Of a DNA stretch of 64,000 bases, positions 53,410 through 62,689 are shown piece by piece. The translations under genes were made by a program, and so were the position numbers. The notes below the pieces were generated by a model. It saw only the letters and a program-made list of their open reading frames with translations, had not been told where the DNA came from and ran no database searches. The stretch is taken from NCBI RefSeq assembly GCF_019977735.1, contig NZ_AP025018.1, positions 5,150,580 to 5,214,579 on the forward strand, written 5' to 3'. Within the stretch, counting starts at the first letter, position 1. Each line of letters starts with the position of its first letter. This DNA is from Calothrix sp. PCC 7716 (GTDB lineage Bacteria > Cyanobacteriota > Cyanobacteriia > Cyanobacteriales > Nostocaceae).

Positions 53410-55323
53410 CTATTGGCTAACAAGACACTCTTCAACATCAGTTTTGGAGGGAAACGGTAAGTAATGACTCAAAGCTTTGCGCGTTGCTGCTAAATTGCAG
53501 GTCAATGCAACTTGTTCGCGTTCGAGTAAACCTAAAATCTGTTCATGATTATTTCGCGCTACTACTGGTAACTGATGTAAACCTCTTAATGCCATTCGGT
53601 CTAATGCCTCGGTTAAAGGTTCATCGCTGTAAGCATACAGAATATCAGTAGTAGATATTTCTTTCAAGCTCAGATTTGACAAATTGTGTTGTATTTGAGT
53701 GGCTAAATCCGAATTTTTTTGATAATTTGCGAGCGTGCGGTTGATATCTTCGAGAGTAACTATACCCAATAGTTGTTCTTGTTCATCAATTACTAGTGCG
53801 CTATGAGTACGAGCGTGCCACATCGACAAAGCTGCTTCTAAAACTTTCATTGTAGAAGGCAGCTTTTTTGGATTGGCATACATTGCATCAATGACTAAGA
53901 TTTCTTGCAACATTTCTGCTTGCTCATCTTTTAGCTCTGATAAACCAATCCGCTGCAAATTGGAGTTAGAGTTTTCGTTAGGCAACATTTGTTCTACTAA
54001 CCAAAAGCTCAACCCAACTGCTGCCATTAATGGCAAAACAATTCGGTAGTCACGAGTTAATTCAAATAGCAGTAAAATTGATGTTAAAGGTGCCCGAACA
54101 CTGGCAGCGAGTACAGCAGCCATACCGACCATTGCATATGCAGGGGGTGCCGCCATGTAAATAGCAATATTGGGTGCAAGCAAAGCGATAATTTTTGCGT
54201 ATGCGGCGCCGAATGATGCTCCTAAGAACATTGCTGGGGCAAATAAACCACCCACAAAACCACTGCCAGCAGACACAGCAGTCATTAGCATTTTTAATAT
54301 TAGAAGGGCCAGCAAAAGCTGAATTGATAAATGGACATCTTGAAGCATCGCTTGTACTGTTCCATAACCAATTCCCAATATTTGTGGAAATTGTAGTGCT
54401 ACTGCTCCAACGATGGCGCCACCAATAATTGGATGAACTGGTTTTGGAATACGACCTAGCCAGTTTAGTACCGGAACTTTTCCGTCAAAACAAGCTTTTG
54501 CAAATCGAATTGCTTGGGTATACGATAGCGAGACTAAACTTGCTCCCAAACCTAAACCCATATATAAAGGCAATTCCAAAGGGCTACGAACTTGATAAGC
54601 TGGTAATTCAAAAGCGGGCTGTGAACCTAAACCAATTTGAGCGATAAGCGCCGCTAGTACAGCAGCCAATAGTACAACACTCACCGCCGAAGTCGCGAAC
54701 GATGTAGCACCTAATACGACTTCTAACGCAAAAAAGACTCCAGCAATAGGGGCATTAAATCCTGCTGCGAGACCAGCAGCAGCTCCCGCAGCTAATAGCA
54801 AGCGCAAGCGTTCTTGTGAGACTTGTAGCACCTGCGACAGTAAAACACCAAAATTGGCACCAATTTCCACACTCGGTCCTTCAGGACCAAGCGAGGCGCC
54901 GCTACCCAAAGAAACGGCGGCAGCGAGCATTTTTGTAACAGGTCGGAGTTTTTGCTTTAAACCCCCAGCTCTAGAAGCAGCAATTAGCGAAGATAAACTC
55001 GGGCCAAAATCTTGAGTGCGCCAGCGCATTAAGCTGACAATTAAACCGCCTATAATTGGAACACTCCAAAGAGTCCATGCACCCCAAGTACCTACTAGCC
55101 CCATAAAATCTTCTAATAGTAGGTGATGAATAATCTGAATAGAGTAATGGAAAGTAACAATACCCATACCAGTACCACCACCGATTAGCAGACCTAAAAG
55201 TAATATCAGTGTTTCGGGTGATAATTGAAACCGATTGAGCAAATGTGTTAGATGTTGTGTAGAAGGAGTAGACACAGGTTGGTCTGCCACCTTCTTTTCA
55301 AACGTGGGAGGCAGGAGAGTCAT
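53410..55323 (-). CDS. ClC-family chloride channel/antiporter with CBS domains
   Basis: 637 aa. About eleven membrane helices carry ClC selectivity motifs: GSGASLGPEGPSVEIGA (gating Glu in GPEGP), AAGLAAGFNAPIAGVFFALE, GSGFVGGLFAPAMFLGASFG, and the central Tyr region (YAMVGMAAVLAASVRAPLTSI). Two C-terminal CBS domains (~470-620: HARTHSALVIDEQEQLLGIV, GLHQLPVVARNNHEQILGLL) probably regulate it through nucleotides. ClC proteins move chloride through the membrane as channel or Cl-/H+ exchanger. Its N-terminal cytoplasmic tail is short. Convergent with the AbrB gene. Confidence 0.93.
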   Translation of the reverse strand: MTLLPPTFEKKVADQPVSTPSTQHLTHLLNRFQLSPETLILLLGLLIGGGTGMGIVTFHYSIQIIHHLLLEDFMGLVGTWGAWTLWSVPIIGGLIVSLMRWRTQDFGPSLSSLIAASRAGGLKQKLRPVTKMLAAAVSLGSGASLGPEGPSVEIGANFGVLLSQVLQVSQERLRLLLAAGAAAGLAAGFNAPIAGVFFALEVVLGATSFATSAVSVVLLAAVLAALIAQIGLGSQPAFELPAYQVRSPLELPLYMGLGLGASLVSLSYTQAIRFAKACFDGKVPVLNWLGRIPKPVHPIIGGAIVGAVALQFPQILGIGYGTVQAMLQDVHLSIQLLLALLILKMLMTAVSAGSGFVGGLFAPAMFLGASFGAAYAKIIALLAPNIAIYMAAPPAYAMVGMAAVLAASVRAPLTSILLLFELTRDYRIVLPLMAAVGLSFWLVEQMLPNENSNSNLQRIGLSELKDEQAEMLQEILVIDAMYANPKKLPSTMKVLEAALSMWHARTHSALVIDEQEQLLGIVTLEDINRTLANYQKNSDLATQIQHNLSNLSLKEISTTDILYAYSDEPLTEALDRMALRGLHQLPVVARNNHEQILGLLEREQVALTCNLAATRKALSHYLPFPSKTDVEECLVSQ

Positions 55324-55670
55324 GGATGGCAGGAACTTAAATCTAATAAAAAAATTAAAATATATGTCTTACTCAATATTGTCGTGCATTCCACACCAAC
55401 CAGACAAGCTGTATTTACTCAAAGCATAATGTTCTGCCCATTTTTTAATTATTTAGGTAAGCACGTGCCTATTTGCCCTTGAAAAAGGAGAAAGTGAGCT
55501 AGCATTATGGATGTCATCTTCGCGAATTACATGAAACAATGAATCATAATTGATGCATAAGCGTAATTAGTGGAGTTAGACTATAGGGACGATCTAAAAT
55601 TGGGATTAACTCGGAAATCAAGATAACTAAGTTGTAATTAGCGAATAAGTGGACTTGACGGATTAAGTAG
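55324..55670. other. Intergenic region, divergent promoters
   Basis: 347 bp between the divergent ClC and zinc-ribbon genes; one rare GATC site at 55591. Small plus-strand frames overlapping the ClC start have no coding features. Nothing else recognised. Confidence 0.45.
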
Positions 55671-56048
55671 ATGAATACACACACTTTTGACAATCATTAC
55701 CTGACCTGCCCAATTTGCCAAAAGAATGCTACACCAAAACCTGTTAAATCTTGCGTCGGATTATTTAGTTGTCCGTATTGCCAAGAACGGTTAGTTGTCT
55801 CGCAAAGCGGACACTATGTCCGTGACCCTTTTATACTTAGGCAAATCATTGTAAGTAGCGCTTTACGCCGTCAAAGCCGTCCACTGGCTCGGATTCTTCG
55901 TGATTTTATGCTACTGCGTCCAATGTTAGCTTTGGCTGTTGGGGGAGCAATTGTGTTTGGCATAATTGCCGCAACGCAGCAAAATACTAGTTATGAGCAA
56001 AACTTATACAAAGTTGAAAAAACTGATAATTTTATTGATAAACAGTAA
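55671..56048 (+). CDS. Zinc-ribbon single-pass membrane protein of unknown function
   Basis: 125 aa. Two CxxC pairs (CPICQKN at ~13-19 and CPYCQER at ~34-40) form a likely zinc ribbon at the N-terminus. A basic stretch (ALRRQSRPLARILRD) leads to one membrane helix (~83-103: MLALAVGGAIVFGIIA) and a short polar tail. I do not know the family. Stand-alone gene, convergent with the glycosyltransferase gene. No Shine-Dalgarno evident. Confidence 0.72.
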   Translation: MNTHTFDNHYLTCPICQKNATPKPVKSCVGLFSCPYCQERLVVSQSGHYVRDPFILRQIIVSSALRRQSRPLARILRDFMLLRPMLALAVGGAIVFGIIAATQQNTSYEQNLYKVEKTDNFIDKQ

Positions 56049-56145
56049 ATTATAAAATTTACGGATAGTAATTAATCTAATAATCAACTATCCGCACTTA
56101 TTATTTTGAAATTGATAATTGATTTTAACTAGCAATAATGCAATA

Positions 56146-57783
56146 TTAAATTTTACTAGTACTTTTGGTAATTAGTAGAAATACTTGATTGCCAGCTTCA
56201 GTGCGCGCAACAATTTCTGCTGCATCTAGCTTGAGTTTTGCTAATTCAGATTCGTCGAGTAGAACGTATGGTTGTTGCTTTTTACTTTGGCGCCAATATT
56301 GTTCAATCACGTTTGGCTGATTAGTAGCAGGTATAACCCTATTACTGTAAAAATCGAGTGATGGACGATGGTAAGGTGAAAAACTGTAAATTTTGCCTTT
56401 AGGGTTTGCGCGTTGAATCATTTGGGCAACTGGTTTAACTGGATAGTTTTCGTTGAGTTCCCACACCCAGTAATTTGATTTTACAAATAGCAGCAGCGAA
56501 ATATAAGTTCCCCAAAGTAATACCTTTAAAAATTGTGCGTCACCTCTCTCTGTTAAAATGGCGCCCAATGCCATAGTACCTGCGACTGCGGCAAATATTA
56601 ACTGTAAGTCGGGGTGTACTGGTTTTGCAAAGCTGTAATAAATACTGCCTCCAGTTGCAGCAACAGCAAGAATACCTAAACCTGTTACCCAAAGACGTGG
56701 ATAGGATGAGAATAAAGGTGTACTTTCAATTTCAGCAGCCTTGGCGCCAAGAGCAAGCGCTAAACTTGGATAAATAGGAAAAACATACCAAGGCAGCTTT
56801 GTAGTCATTATAGAAATAGCAACTAAATATAAGCAACTCCATACAAGTACTAGTTTTGCCCAACTGAGGTTACGATTTTGCCAAGTCAAGCGAAAACTTG
56901 CGAATAAGAATAATAACCAAGGATGAGTATATTTAACAATTTCTAATGGGTAGTACCAAATTGGTTGTGAATGTCCTTCTACAGGTTCCCAAATACGACT
57001 TAGCGACTGGTCAACCATACCGACGTTAGTAAAAGTGTTGCCGTAGTGAAGCCATTGAGCAGCGTACCATAACCCTACAGGTAAACAGCCAATTATAATG
57101 GCAACCCACATATAAACGCTGGTTATTAGTCGGGGAGTATCCCAAAATAAAAAGGCAAATGCAATTGCTGCAAATAAAACTCCTAGTATTCCCTTAGTTA
57201 GACAAATTAACCCCAACCCAATGCCAACTCCAAGACAATAGCGAAGATTTCGACGTGAACGCAGCAAGCACAACATCATCACCATAAAGAAACATACCGA
57301 GGCGCCGTCTAACATTGCTAAACGTCCATGCCGCAGTACTGGTAGCATAGTGACATAAATTAGAGCGCTGTAAATAGCGGCTGTACGTTGATGAAATATC
57401 TCACGCCCAATAAAATACAGTAATGGTACTGAAACAGCGGTTAAAACTGCACCAGGCAAACGCGCCGTCCACTCATGCACTCCCCATAACGAATAGCAAC
57501 TAGCAATAAGTATATGCATCAAAGGCGGTTTATTATGATACGGTACACCCCCTAAAGTTGGATAAAGCCAACGTAATGAATTAAATGGCGCCTCAGATAT
57601 TTCGCGCGCAACTTGTGCTACTGTACCCTCGTCCCAGTCCCGTAACGGCAAGTCACCCAAATCAATAGTAAAAATGATTACTGCTGCTAATAGCAATAAA
57701 ATTACCCATATCGAGTCTGGTCGTTTTGAAACCGTGCGGTACTTTTTCTCTAGACGACCCCAAATGAAGTTACCGAATTGCAT
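56146..57783 (-). CDS. Glycosyltransferase family 39 / ArnT-like membrane protein
   Basis: 545 aa. The first loop carries the family signature LPLRDWDEGTVAQVARE (Asp-Glu), followed by NKPPLMHILIASCYSLWG and LPGAVLTAVSVPLLYFIG, as in PMT/ArnT glycosyltransferases that use polyprenyl-phosphate sugars on the outer face of the membrane. About eleven or twelve helices and a C-terminal soluble domain (~445-545: NPKGKIYSFSPYHRPSLDFY). The acceptor (lipid or protein) is unknown. It stands alone. Confidence 0.9.
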   Translation of the reverse strand: MQFGNFIWGRLEKKYRTVSKRPDSIWVILLLLAAVIIFTIDLGDLPLRDWDEGTVAQVAREISEAPFNSLRWLYPTLGGVPYHNKPPLMHILIASCYSLWGVHEWTARLPGAVLTAVSVPLLYFIGREIFHQRTAAIYSALIYVTMLPVLRHGRLAMLDGASVCFFMVMMLCLLRSRRNLRYCLGVGIGLGLICLTKGILGVLFAAIAFAFLFWDTPRLITSVYMWVAIIIGCLPVGLWYAAQWLHYGNTFTNVGMVDQSLSRIWEPVEGHSQPIWYYPLEIVKYTHPWLLFLFASFRLTWQNRNLSWAKLVLVWSCLYLVAISIMTTKLPWYVFPIYPSLALALGAKAAEIESTPLFSSYPRLWVTGLGILAVAATGGSIYYSFAKPVHPDLQLIFAAVAGTMALGAILTERGDAQFLKVLLWGTYISLLLFVKSNYWVWELNENYPVKPVAQMIQRANPKGKIYSFSPYHRPSLDFYSNRVIPATNQPNVIEQYWRQSKKQQPYVLLDESELAKLKLDAAEIVARTEAGNQVFLLITKSTSKI

Positions 57784-58052
57784 AGTGTAAGATATTTATT
57801 TTGCATGAGAATTTAGTGATTTACAACAGACGGTTTAATGCAAGAGTTGGTTGCCACCCTCGCAACCAGCGTTGTTGATGCCAAGCTTTAATTTATCTCA
57901 ACTTTGATTGATTGGGAAAATGCGCTTTGACAATCTGTGAATTTTCTTTTAAATTTGTCTCACGTTCTGGAAACTAAAAATAATCATAAAAAGGAGTAAA
58001 ACAATTTTATATTATTTAATCGTTATTTGGTGATACTTGCACTAATTTTAAC

Positions 58053-58092
58053 GTAAAGTTACGTACAATCTAGTAAAGTTACGTACAATGTA
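58053..58092. repeat. Two tandem 20-bp direct repeats
   Basis: GTAAAGTTACGTACAAT(C/G)TA twice in immediate succession with one mismatch. Each contains the palindrome TTACGTA-type core (GTTACGTAC). They could be paired protein-binding sites upstream of the next gene. Confidence 0.8.
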
Positions 58093-58168
58093 GGGTGGGC
58101 AGTGAACCAGTTGGCGCGTCTCGGTTTCCGTGTGCGTCAAACTGGTGAACCCGGAGGGTGCCCACCTT
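58091..58168. repeat. Long-form GGTGGGCA inverted-repeat element
   Basis: Outer arms TAGGGTGGGCA and TGCCCACCTTA with an inner complementary pair (AACCAGTTGGCGCG / CGTCAAACTGGT). It is a dispersed element type; a short version lies at 59746-59770 behind the next gene. Confidence 0.75.
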
Positions 58169-58190
58169 ACCAATAAGGAGTGAGGAATAT

Positions 58191-59738
58191 ATGAATTTAC
58201 CATTTATCTTAGATGTCTCAATAGGGCTAATATTTATATATTTGATATTAAGTTTATTAGCATCAGAAATTCAAGAGTTACTTGCAACAGTTTTTCAATG
58301 GCGTGCCGAACATTTAAGAAAATCAATCGAGGTACTATTGACGGGCAATGCCCAAGATGCAGAGCAAGCAAGAATTTTAGAACTAGCTAATCAAATTTAT
58401 GCGAATCCGTTAATAAAAAGTATTAATCAACAAGCAAAAGGCGCCCTTGTTAATATACCACGTCGCTTTACTTGGACAGTAGCAAGTGCTTATCGTTCAT
58501 TGACAAATACCCAATCTGACAAGAAACAAACTGTATTTAATAACGAACAAGTTGGTGATAGTCGGCATACTGGACCATCATATATTCCTTCAGATGTATT
58601 TGCAACGAGTTTAATTGAAACATTAGAAATTCCAACTATTGAACAGTCACTTTCAAGCACGCGGTTAGACAATTTTAAAAATCAACGTTTAGCTGAAATT
58701 GAGAATGTAATTTTCAAATTACAAGAGCAAGTAGGAGAAAACGAGGAAAACGAAGATTTCTTTAATTTTTTGTATCAAAGTTACTCAGAAATACAAGCTG
58801 ATTTTGAGCAGGTTGTTTGGAATTTTCAACAAAATAAATTTGACTTGAATAATAGTATTGGTAGCATGATTGCTAGTTTTGATAGATTTATTGAGTCATT
58901 AAAAGTAAATTCACCCCTCCCACAAGAAAGATTATCAAACTCATTACAGCAATTGCAATTTCTAAAAAATAATTCAATGCCATCGGTTGAAAATACAATT
59001 TCACGAACAGGTTTAAAACCAAATGTTCGAGAAATAGCTCAAGCAATTAAACGTGGAACTGATGTATATCAGGAATTGACTACAGCGCTTCAAGACAAAG
59101 ATAATCAGGTATTGCAAAGAATGGAGAAGATAATTGATAGATTACCTCCATCAATAGCTGATAATATTAAGGATTTAGCAGAACGCGCAGAGCTTAATAT
59201 TAATAATACTCAACAAGGTGTAAATGCATTACGCCAAGAAATAGAACACAATTTTGATAACTCGATGGAACGTGCGTCAGGTGTATACAAGCGTAATGCA
59301 AAAGGTGTAGCTTTATTACTTGGCTTAATTATTGCAGCGGCAACTAACGCAGATGCTTTTTATATGATAAGTCGATTGTCAAAAGATTCGGCATTGCGCG
59401 ACACTATTACACAAAATGCCGGACAAATTGTGTTACAAAATCGTAATCAGTTAGGATACGTTGATATTAATACATTAAGAAGTCAAACCGACGAAGCATT
59501 AAATCAAATTGCTTTACCTATTGGTTGGGGTGATGCAAACCTAGAAAGACAACTTTCATGGACAAGCAAACAGCGTAGACCATTTCCAATATGGAGAATT
59601 ATTACTTTAATACCTGGTTGGATAATAAGTGGAATTGCAATTGCAATGGGGGCGCCGTTCTGGTTTGATTTATTAGGTAAAGCTGTTAACGTCAGAAACA
59701 CCGGTAGACCACCAGCTTCAACAACAAAAACCGAATAA
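58191..59738 (+). CDS. Membrane-bound coiled-coil protein, function unknown
   Basis: 515 aa from ATG 58191, preceded by AAGGAGTGAGG; the frame extends 33 bases upstream into a repeat element from a GTG, which is unlikely to be used. An N-terminal helix (~7-27: VSIGLIFIYLILSLLASEI) and two C-terminal hydrophobic segments (GVALLLGLIIAAATN, IITLIPGWIISGIAIAMG) flank a long polar helical region (~125-370) with heptad-like stretches. Conserved-looking in cyanobacteria but unnamed to me. The gene is flanked by long and short copies of the GGTGGGCA repeat. Confidence 0.82.
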   Translation: MNLPFILDVSIGLIFIYLILSLLASEIQELLATVFQWRAEHLRKSIEVLLTGNAQDAEQARILELANQIYANPLIKSINQQAKGALVNIPRRFTWTVASAYRSLTNTQSDKKQTVFNNEQVGDSRHTGPSYIPSDVFATSLIETLEIPTIEQSLSSTRLDNFKNQRLAEIENVIFKLQEQVGENEENEDFFNFLYQSYSEIQADFEQVVWNFQQNKFDLNNSIGSMIASFDRFIESLKVNSPLPQERLSNSLQQLQFLKNNSMPSVENTISRTGLKPNVREIAQAIKRGTDVYQELTTALQDKDNQVLQRMEKIIDRLPPSIADNIKDLAERAELNINNTQQGVNALRQEIEHNFDNSMERASGVYKRNAKGVALLLGLIIAAATNADAFYMISRLSKDSALRDTITQNAGQIVLQNRNQLGYVDINTLRSQTDEALNQIALPIGWGDANLERQLSWTSKQRRPFPIWRIITLIPGWIISGIAIAMGAPFWFDLLGKAVNVRNTGRPPASTTKTE

Positions 59739-59745
59739 AATAAAA

Positions 59746-59770
59746 GTAGGGTGGGCAGTGCCCACCATAC
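59746..59770. repeat. Short-form GGTGGGCA palindrome
   Basis: GTAGGGTGGGCAGTGCCCACC followed by ATAC: near-perfect palindrome, seven bases after the coiled-coil membrane-protein stop codon. Probable transcript-end hairpin; related to 58091-58168. Confidence 0.8.
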
Positions 59771-59786
59771 GAAACAACAAGCTTTT

Positions 59787-60191
59787 TTAGTTTTGTGTAA
59801 CGAATCTAGCTATTAATTCCTCGCGAGATAATCGCATTAAAATAGGAGTAAATTCAGATGGAGACAGTGCTAAGACAGATGGAATAATTGCTTGGAGTTC
59901 TGGGTCTAAAGAACCAAAGCGGACAGTTAGCAAGTTTTCTACAACCTGGCGCCGCTCTTGCTCCTTACCAATCTCCTTACCGCGCTCTACAGTTTCTTGT
60001 TCCCACTCCAAGTAAGCTTGTGATAAGTTCATCATTATTTCTTCCGTGTCTTCAATATCGTCAATCTCTGTGCTTACTTCCATGTTAATCTTCCAAGTAT
60101 AGAGTAGGTTTAAAATTTTGGAACGCTTGGGATTTCCTTTTGGTAAAGCGACTACATCATCGGCAGCTTGTTTTTGTATTAAGTGAACATC
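59787..60191 (-). pseudogene. 5'-truncated Rpn/PD-(D/E)XK transposase-like nuclease remnant
   Basis: An ATG at 60083 gives 98 aa (ending RLSREELIARFVTQN), but the same frame stays open upstream to a TGA at 60192-60194. It encodes QKQAADDVVALPKGNPKR, the segment just before the C-terminal tail in Rpn-type (recombination-promoting nuclease) proteins of cyanobacteria. The N-terminal nuclease domain (~200 aa) is absent, and a GAAACC palindrome begins a few bases beyond the break at 60199. The tail (LEWEQETVERGKEIGKEQE, NLLTVRFGSLDPEL) is intact, so the loss is clean and probably fairly recent. A short protein from the internal ATG cannot be excluded. Confidence 0.78.
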
Positions 60192-60198
60192 TCAAAAA

Positions 60199-60231
60199 AG
60201 AAACCTGGTTTCTTGAAGAAACCAGGTTTCT
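60199..60231. repeat. GAAACC-family hairpin at the broken end of the Rpn remnant
   Basis: AGAAACCTGGTTTCTT followed by GAAGAAACCAGGTTTCT: two palindromic copies side by side forming a strong hairpin, 20 bp after the catalase stop codon. It may serve as the katE terminator. Confidence 0.85.
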
Positions 60232-60251
60232 AAGCTATGCGTTAGTTATAG

Positions 60252-62372
60252 TTAAGCAGGTATCATTTGCTTAGTTTCTTTTTTTTCTTCTCTTACCCAG
60301 TGACGGTGCTGTGCAATAGCTTTTACAAAGTCTTGGGCTACTTGTTTAACGCTTGATGCATTACGGCTAGTAATAACACCTTTGTCTGATACTGATTTTT
60401 CTGCGTCAGCTAGTTTTATATCCTTGACATTAGCTGCTGCTATCAAGTCTACACCTTCGCCAGTTGCCGCTATAGCTTTACAATGTTTAAATGCTGAGTA
60501 AATAAATTCGCTTACATCATTGTCTGATTTTAGAGTTGCTATGCTTTTCTCTCCACCAGGAATGTAAATAGCATCAAACATTACTGAAGCACTGGTAAGA
60601 AAAGTTCTTTCTACGTCAATTTCTTTACCGTCTGTTCCCTTTATCTTACCGCCAAACTTGGAAACAATCATTGGGATGGCGCCTTCAGCTTTAAGAGCTT
60701 GTTTAACAGCCATTAATTGGGCGCCATCAACACCATCAGCAGCTATAACAGCAATTTTACGAGTTTTAATTGATTCCTTGGGCTGATTTTCCATGCTCAC
60801 AGCAGGAGAACTCTTACCATGATTAGGAATTACTTCTTTGGCAGGCGCCTCTATACCTAATCCTGCGGCAACTAAAGTGGCAAATTCATGGTCAACGTGG
60901 TTAAATAAGCCAATTACACGTTCTTTGACCTCTTTGTTCATTACCTTGCCTAACTCGAAGTGGGCAGCTTTAACTAAATGCTCCTTCTCAGCTTTTGACA
61001 TACTATTTAAAAATAGTGTTGCTTGCGAGAAATGGTCGCTAAAGCTTTCGCTACGTTCGCGAACTTTTCTACCACCTAACTTTTCAGCGTAATGTACAAA
61101 GGCGCCCATACTTTCGGGTGATGCCATTGGACAACCACCACCAAGTGAATTCGGTGAGTAGTTTACCTTGGAAGTGTAGATATTGTATTGCGAGAAACCA
61201 TCACGTTGGTCGTTATGAACCGGACACACAGGTCTATTGATGGGCAAACTTTCAAAGTTAGCTGTTCCTAAACGATGTCTTTGTGTATCTGGGTAGGCAA
61301 ATATCCGACCTTGTAGTAATGGGTCATCAGAAAAATCAATTCCTGGTACTACATTTGTAGGTTGAAATGCTACTTGCTCAGTTTCGGCAAAGAAGTTATC
61401 GGGGACGCGGTTGAGTACCATTTTACCTATGGGTTTAATAGGTACTAACTCTTCGGGAATTATTTTTGTTGAGTCTAGGATATCGAAGTCAAATTTAAAT
61501 TCGTCTTCTTCTTCAACAATTTGCACACCAAGCTCATACTCTGGATAATCACCCATTTCAATAGCTTCTAACAAATCGCGACGGTGGAAGTCAGGGTCTT
61601 TACCACCTAATGTTTGAATTTCATCGAACACCATTGAATGTATACCGAGCAATGGTTTCCAATGGAATTTCACGAACCGCGCTTTACCTTCTTCGTTGAC
61701 AAAGCGAAATGTGTGAATACCAAAACCCTGCATCATTCGATAACTGCGAGGGATGGTACGGTCGGATAATACCCACATTATCATGTGCATCGATTCTGGC
61801 ATCAATGACACAAAATCCCAAAAGTTATCGTGTGCAGAAGAAGCTTGGGGCATTTCGTTATGAGGTTCTGGCTTAACTGCGTGAATTAAGTCTGGAAACT
61901 TCATCGCATCTTGAATAAAAAAGACGGGGATATTATTCCCTACCAAGTCATAGTTTCCATCTTCTGTGTAAAACTTAACAGCAAATCCACGTACATCACG
62001 CACTGCGTCTGCTGAACCACGAAAACCTGCCACAGTTGAAAACCTTACAAAAACAGGAGTTTTTACAGATGGGTCTTGAAGGAACTTTGCCTTCGTCAAA
62101 TCTTTAAGCGATTCGTATGGTTGAAAATAACCGTGGGCACCAACACCACGAGCATGAACAACGCGCTCAGGAATCCGCTCACGATTAAAGTGAGCATTTT
62201 TCTCTAGCAAATGAAAATCTTCAAGCAGGGTTGGACCGCGTGTACCTGCTTTGAGTGAGTCGTTCGTATTATTGACTTTTACGCCTTCGTTAGTCGTTAA
62301 TAACTCTCCCGGCTCTTTGCGAAACTTTTCTAAGTCCTGATTTTTGCTTTGCTCGTTGGTATGTTCGCTCAT
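60252..62372 (-). CDS. katE: Large-subunit monofunctional catalase (HPII/KatE type)
   Basis: 706 aa. Heme catalase disproportionating hydrogen peroxide. Active-site His73 (RVVHARGVGAHGYF) and Asn146 (YDLVGNNIPVFFIQD), and the heme-ligand Tyr in RIFAYPDTQRHRLG are present. The C-terminal ~150 residues form the DJ-1/PfpI-like flavodoxin-fold domain of clade-2 catalases (KIAVIAADGVDGAQL, DAIYIPGGEKS); its nucleophile elbow reads AATGEGVD with no cysteine, as in HPII, so it is structural. There is no signal peptide. No OxyR-type regulator is nearby. Confidence 0.95.
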   Translation of the reverse strand: MSEHTNEQSKNQDLEKFRKEPGELLTTNEGVKVNNTNDSLKAGTRGPTLLEDFHLLEKNAHFNRERIPERVVHARGVGAHGYFQPYESLKDLTKAKFLQDPSVKTPVFVRFSTVAGFRGSADAVRDVRGFAVKFYTEDGNYDLVGNNIPVFFIQDAMKFPDLIHAVKPEPHNEMPQASSAHDNFWDFVSLMPESMHMIMWVLSDRTIPRSYRMMQGFGIHTFRFVNEEGKARFVKFHWKPLLGIHSMVFDEIQTLGGKDPDFHRRDLLEAIEMGDYPEYELGVQIVEEEDEFKFDFDILDSTKIIPEELVPIKPIGKMVLNRVPDNFFAETEQVAFQPTNVVPGIDFSDDPLLQGRIFAYPDTQRHRLGTANFESLPINRPVCPVHNDQRDGFSQYNIYTSKVNYSPNSLGGGCPMASPESMGAFVHYAEKLGGRKVRERSESFSDHFSQATLFLNSMSKAEKEHLVKAAHFELGKVMNKEVKERVIGLFNHVDHEFATLVAAGLGIEAPAKEVIPNHGKSSPAVSMENQPKESIKTRKIAVIAADGVDGAQLMAVKQALKAEGAIPMIVSKFGGKIKGTDGKEIDVERTFLTSASVMFDAIYIPGGEKSIATLKSDNDVSEFIYSAFKHCKAIAATGEGVDLIAAANVKDIKLADAEKSVSDKGVITSRNASSVKQVAQDFVKAIAQHRHWVREEKKETKQMIPA

Positions 62373-62689
62373 AGAATCTTTGTGTACTAGTCCGTTTACG
62401 AATCAAGGTATAAATACAGTGTTTTGCAACCAGCAAACAAACAGCTTTTACCATCCCAGCAAGCGTCTATTTCACGCACAGGATAATAAAAGCGTTTTTG
62501 TAGGGTTTGTAAATTGTTTGTGTCGCTATTTATATATTCAAACTTTAAAATTCGGGCGCCATCAGCCACGAGGAGTAGTTGTTTTGAACTGTAGCTATAT
62601 AAAAAGGCTGAGATTTTGTTTAATAAATAAGAAAACAGGCAAGGATGCCTGTTCCACAAGATTGATGATTTAATTTTGAGAATGTTTTA
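62373..62689. other. Intergenic region with a weak 87-codon frame and an ACAGGC repeat
   Basis: 317 bp between katE and rlpA. A minus-strand frame 62396-62659 starts from TTG inside a dispersed repeat, but its middle (KQLLLVADGARILKFEYI) looks protein-like; it could be a gene fragment. It contains a GGCGCC site at 62555. The katE promoter is presumably here. Confidence 0.4.
62634..62657. repeat. Dispersed ACAGGC-type palindromic repeat
   Basis: AACAGGCAAGGATGCCTGTT-type palindrome behind rlpA; the same family as 22760-22783 and part of 39713-39727. It may end the rlpA transcript. Confidence 0.8.

Larger units (their letters stand above)
57784..58190. other. Intergenic region with direct repeats and a long inverted repeat
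   Basis: 407 bp between the divergent glycosyltransferase and coiled-coil membrane-protein genes. The last 140 bp is occupied by two tandem 20-bp units and a 78-bp inverted-repeat element that ends about 20 bases before the next ATG. Confidence 0.6.

Noticed and set aside
62396-62659. 87-codon minus-strand frame between katE and rlpA
   Set aside because: Starts from TTG inside a dispersed repeat; part of the sequence looks protein-like, so it is mentioned under the gap but not called as a gene.
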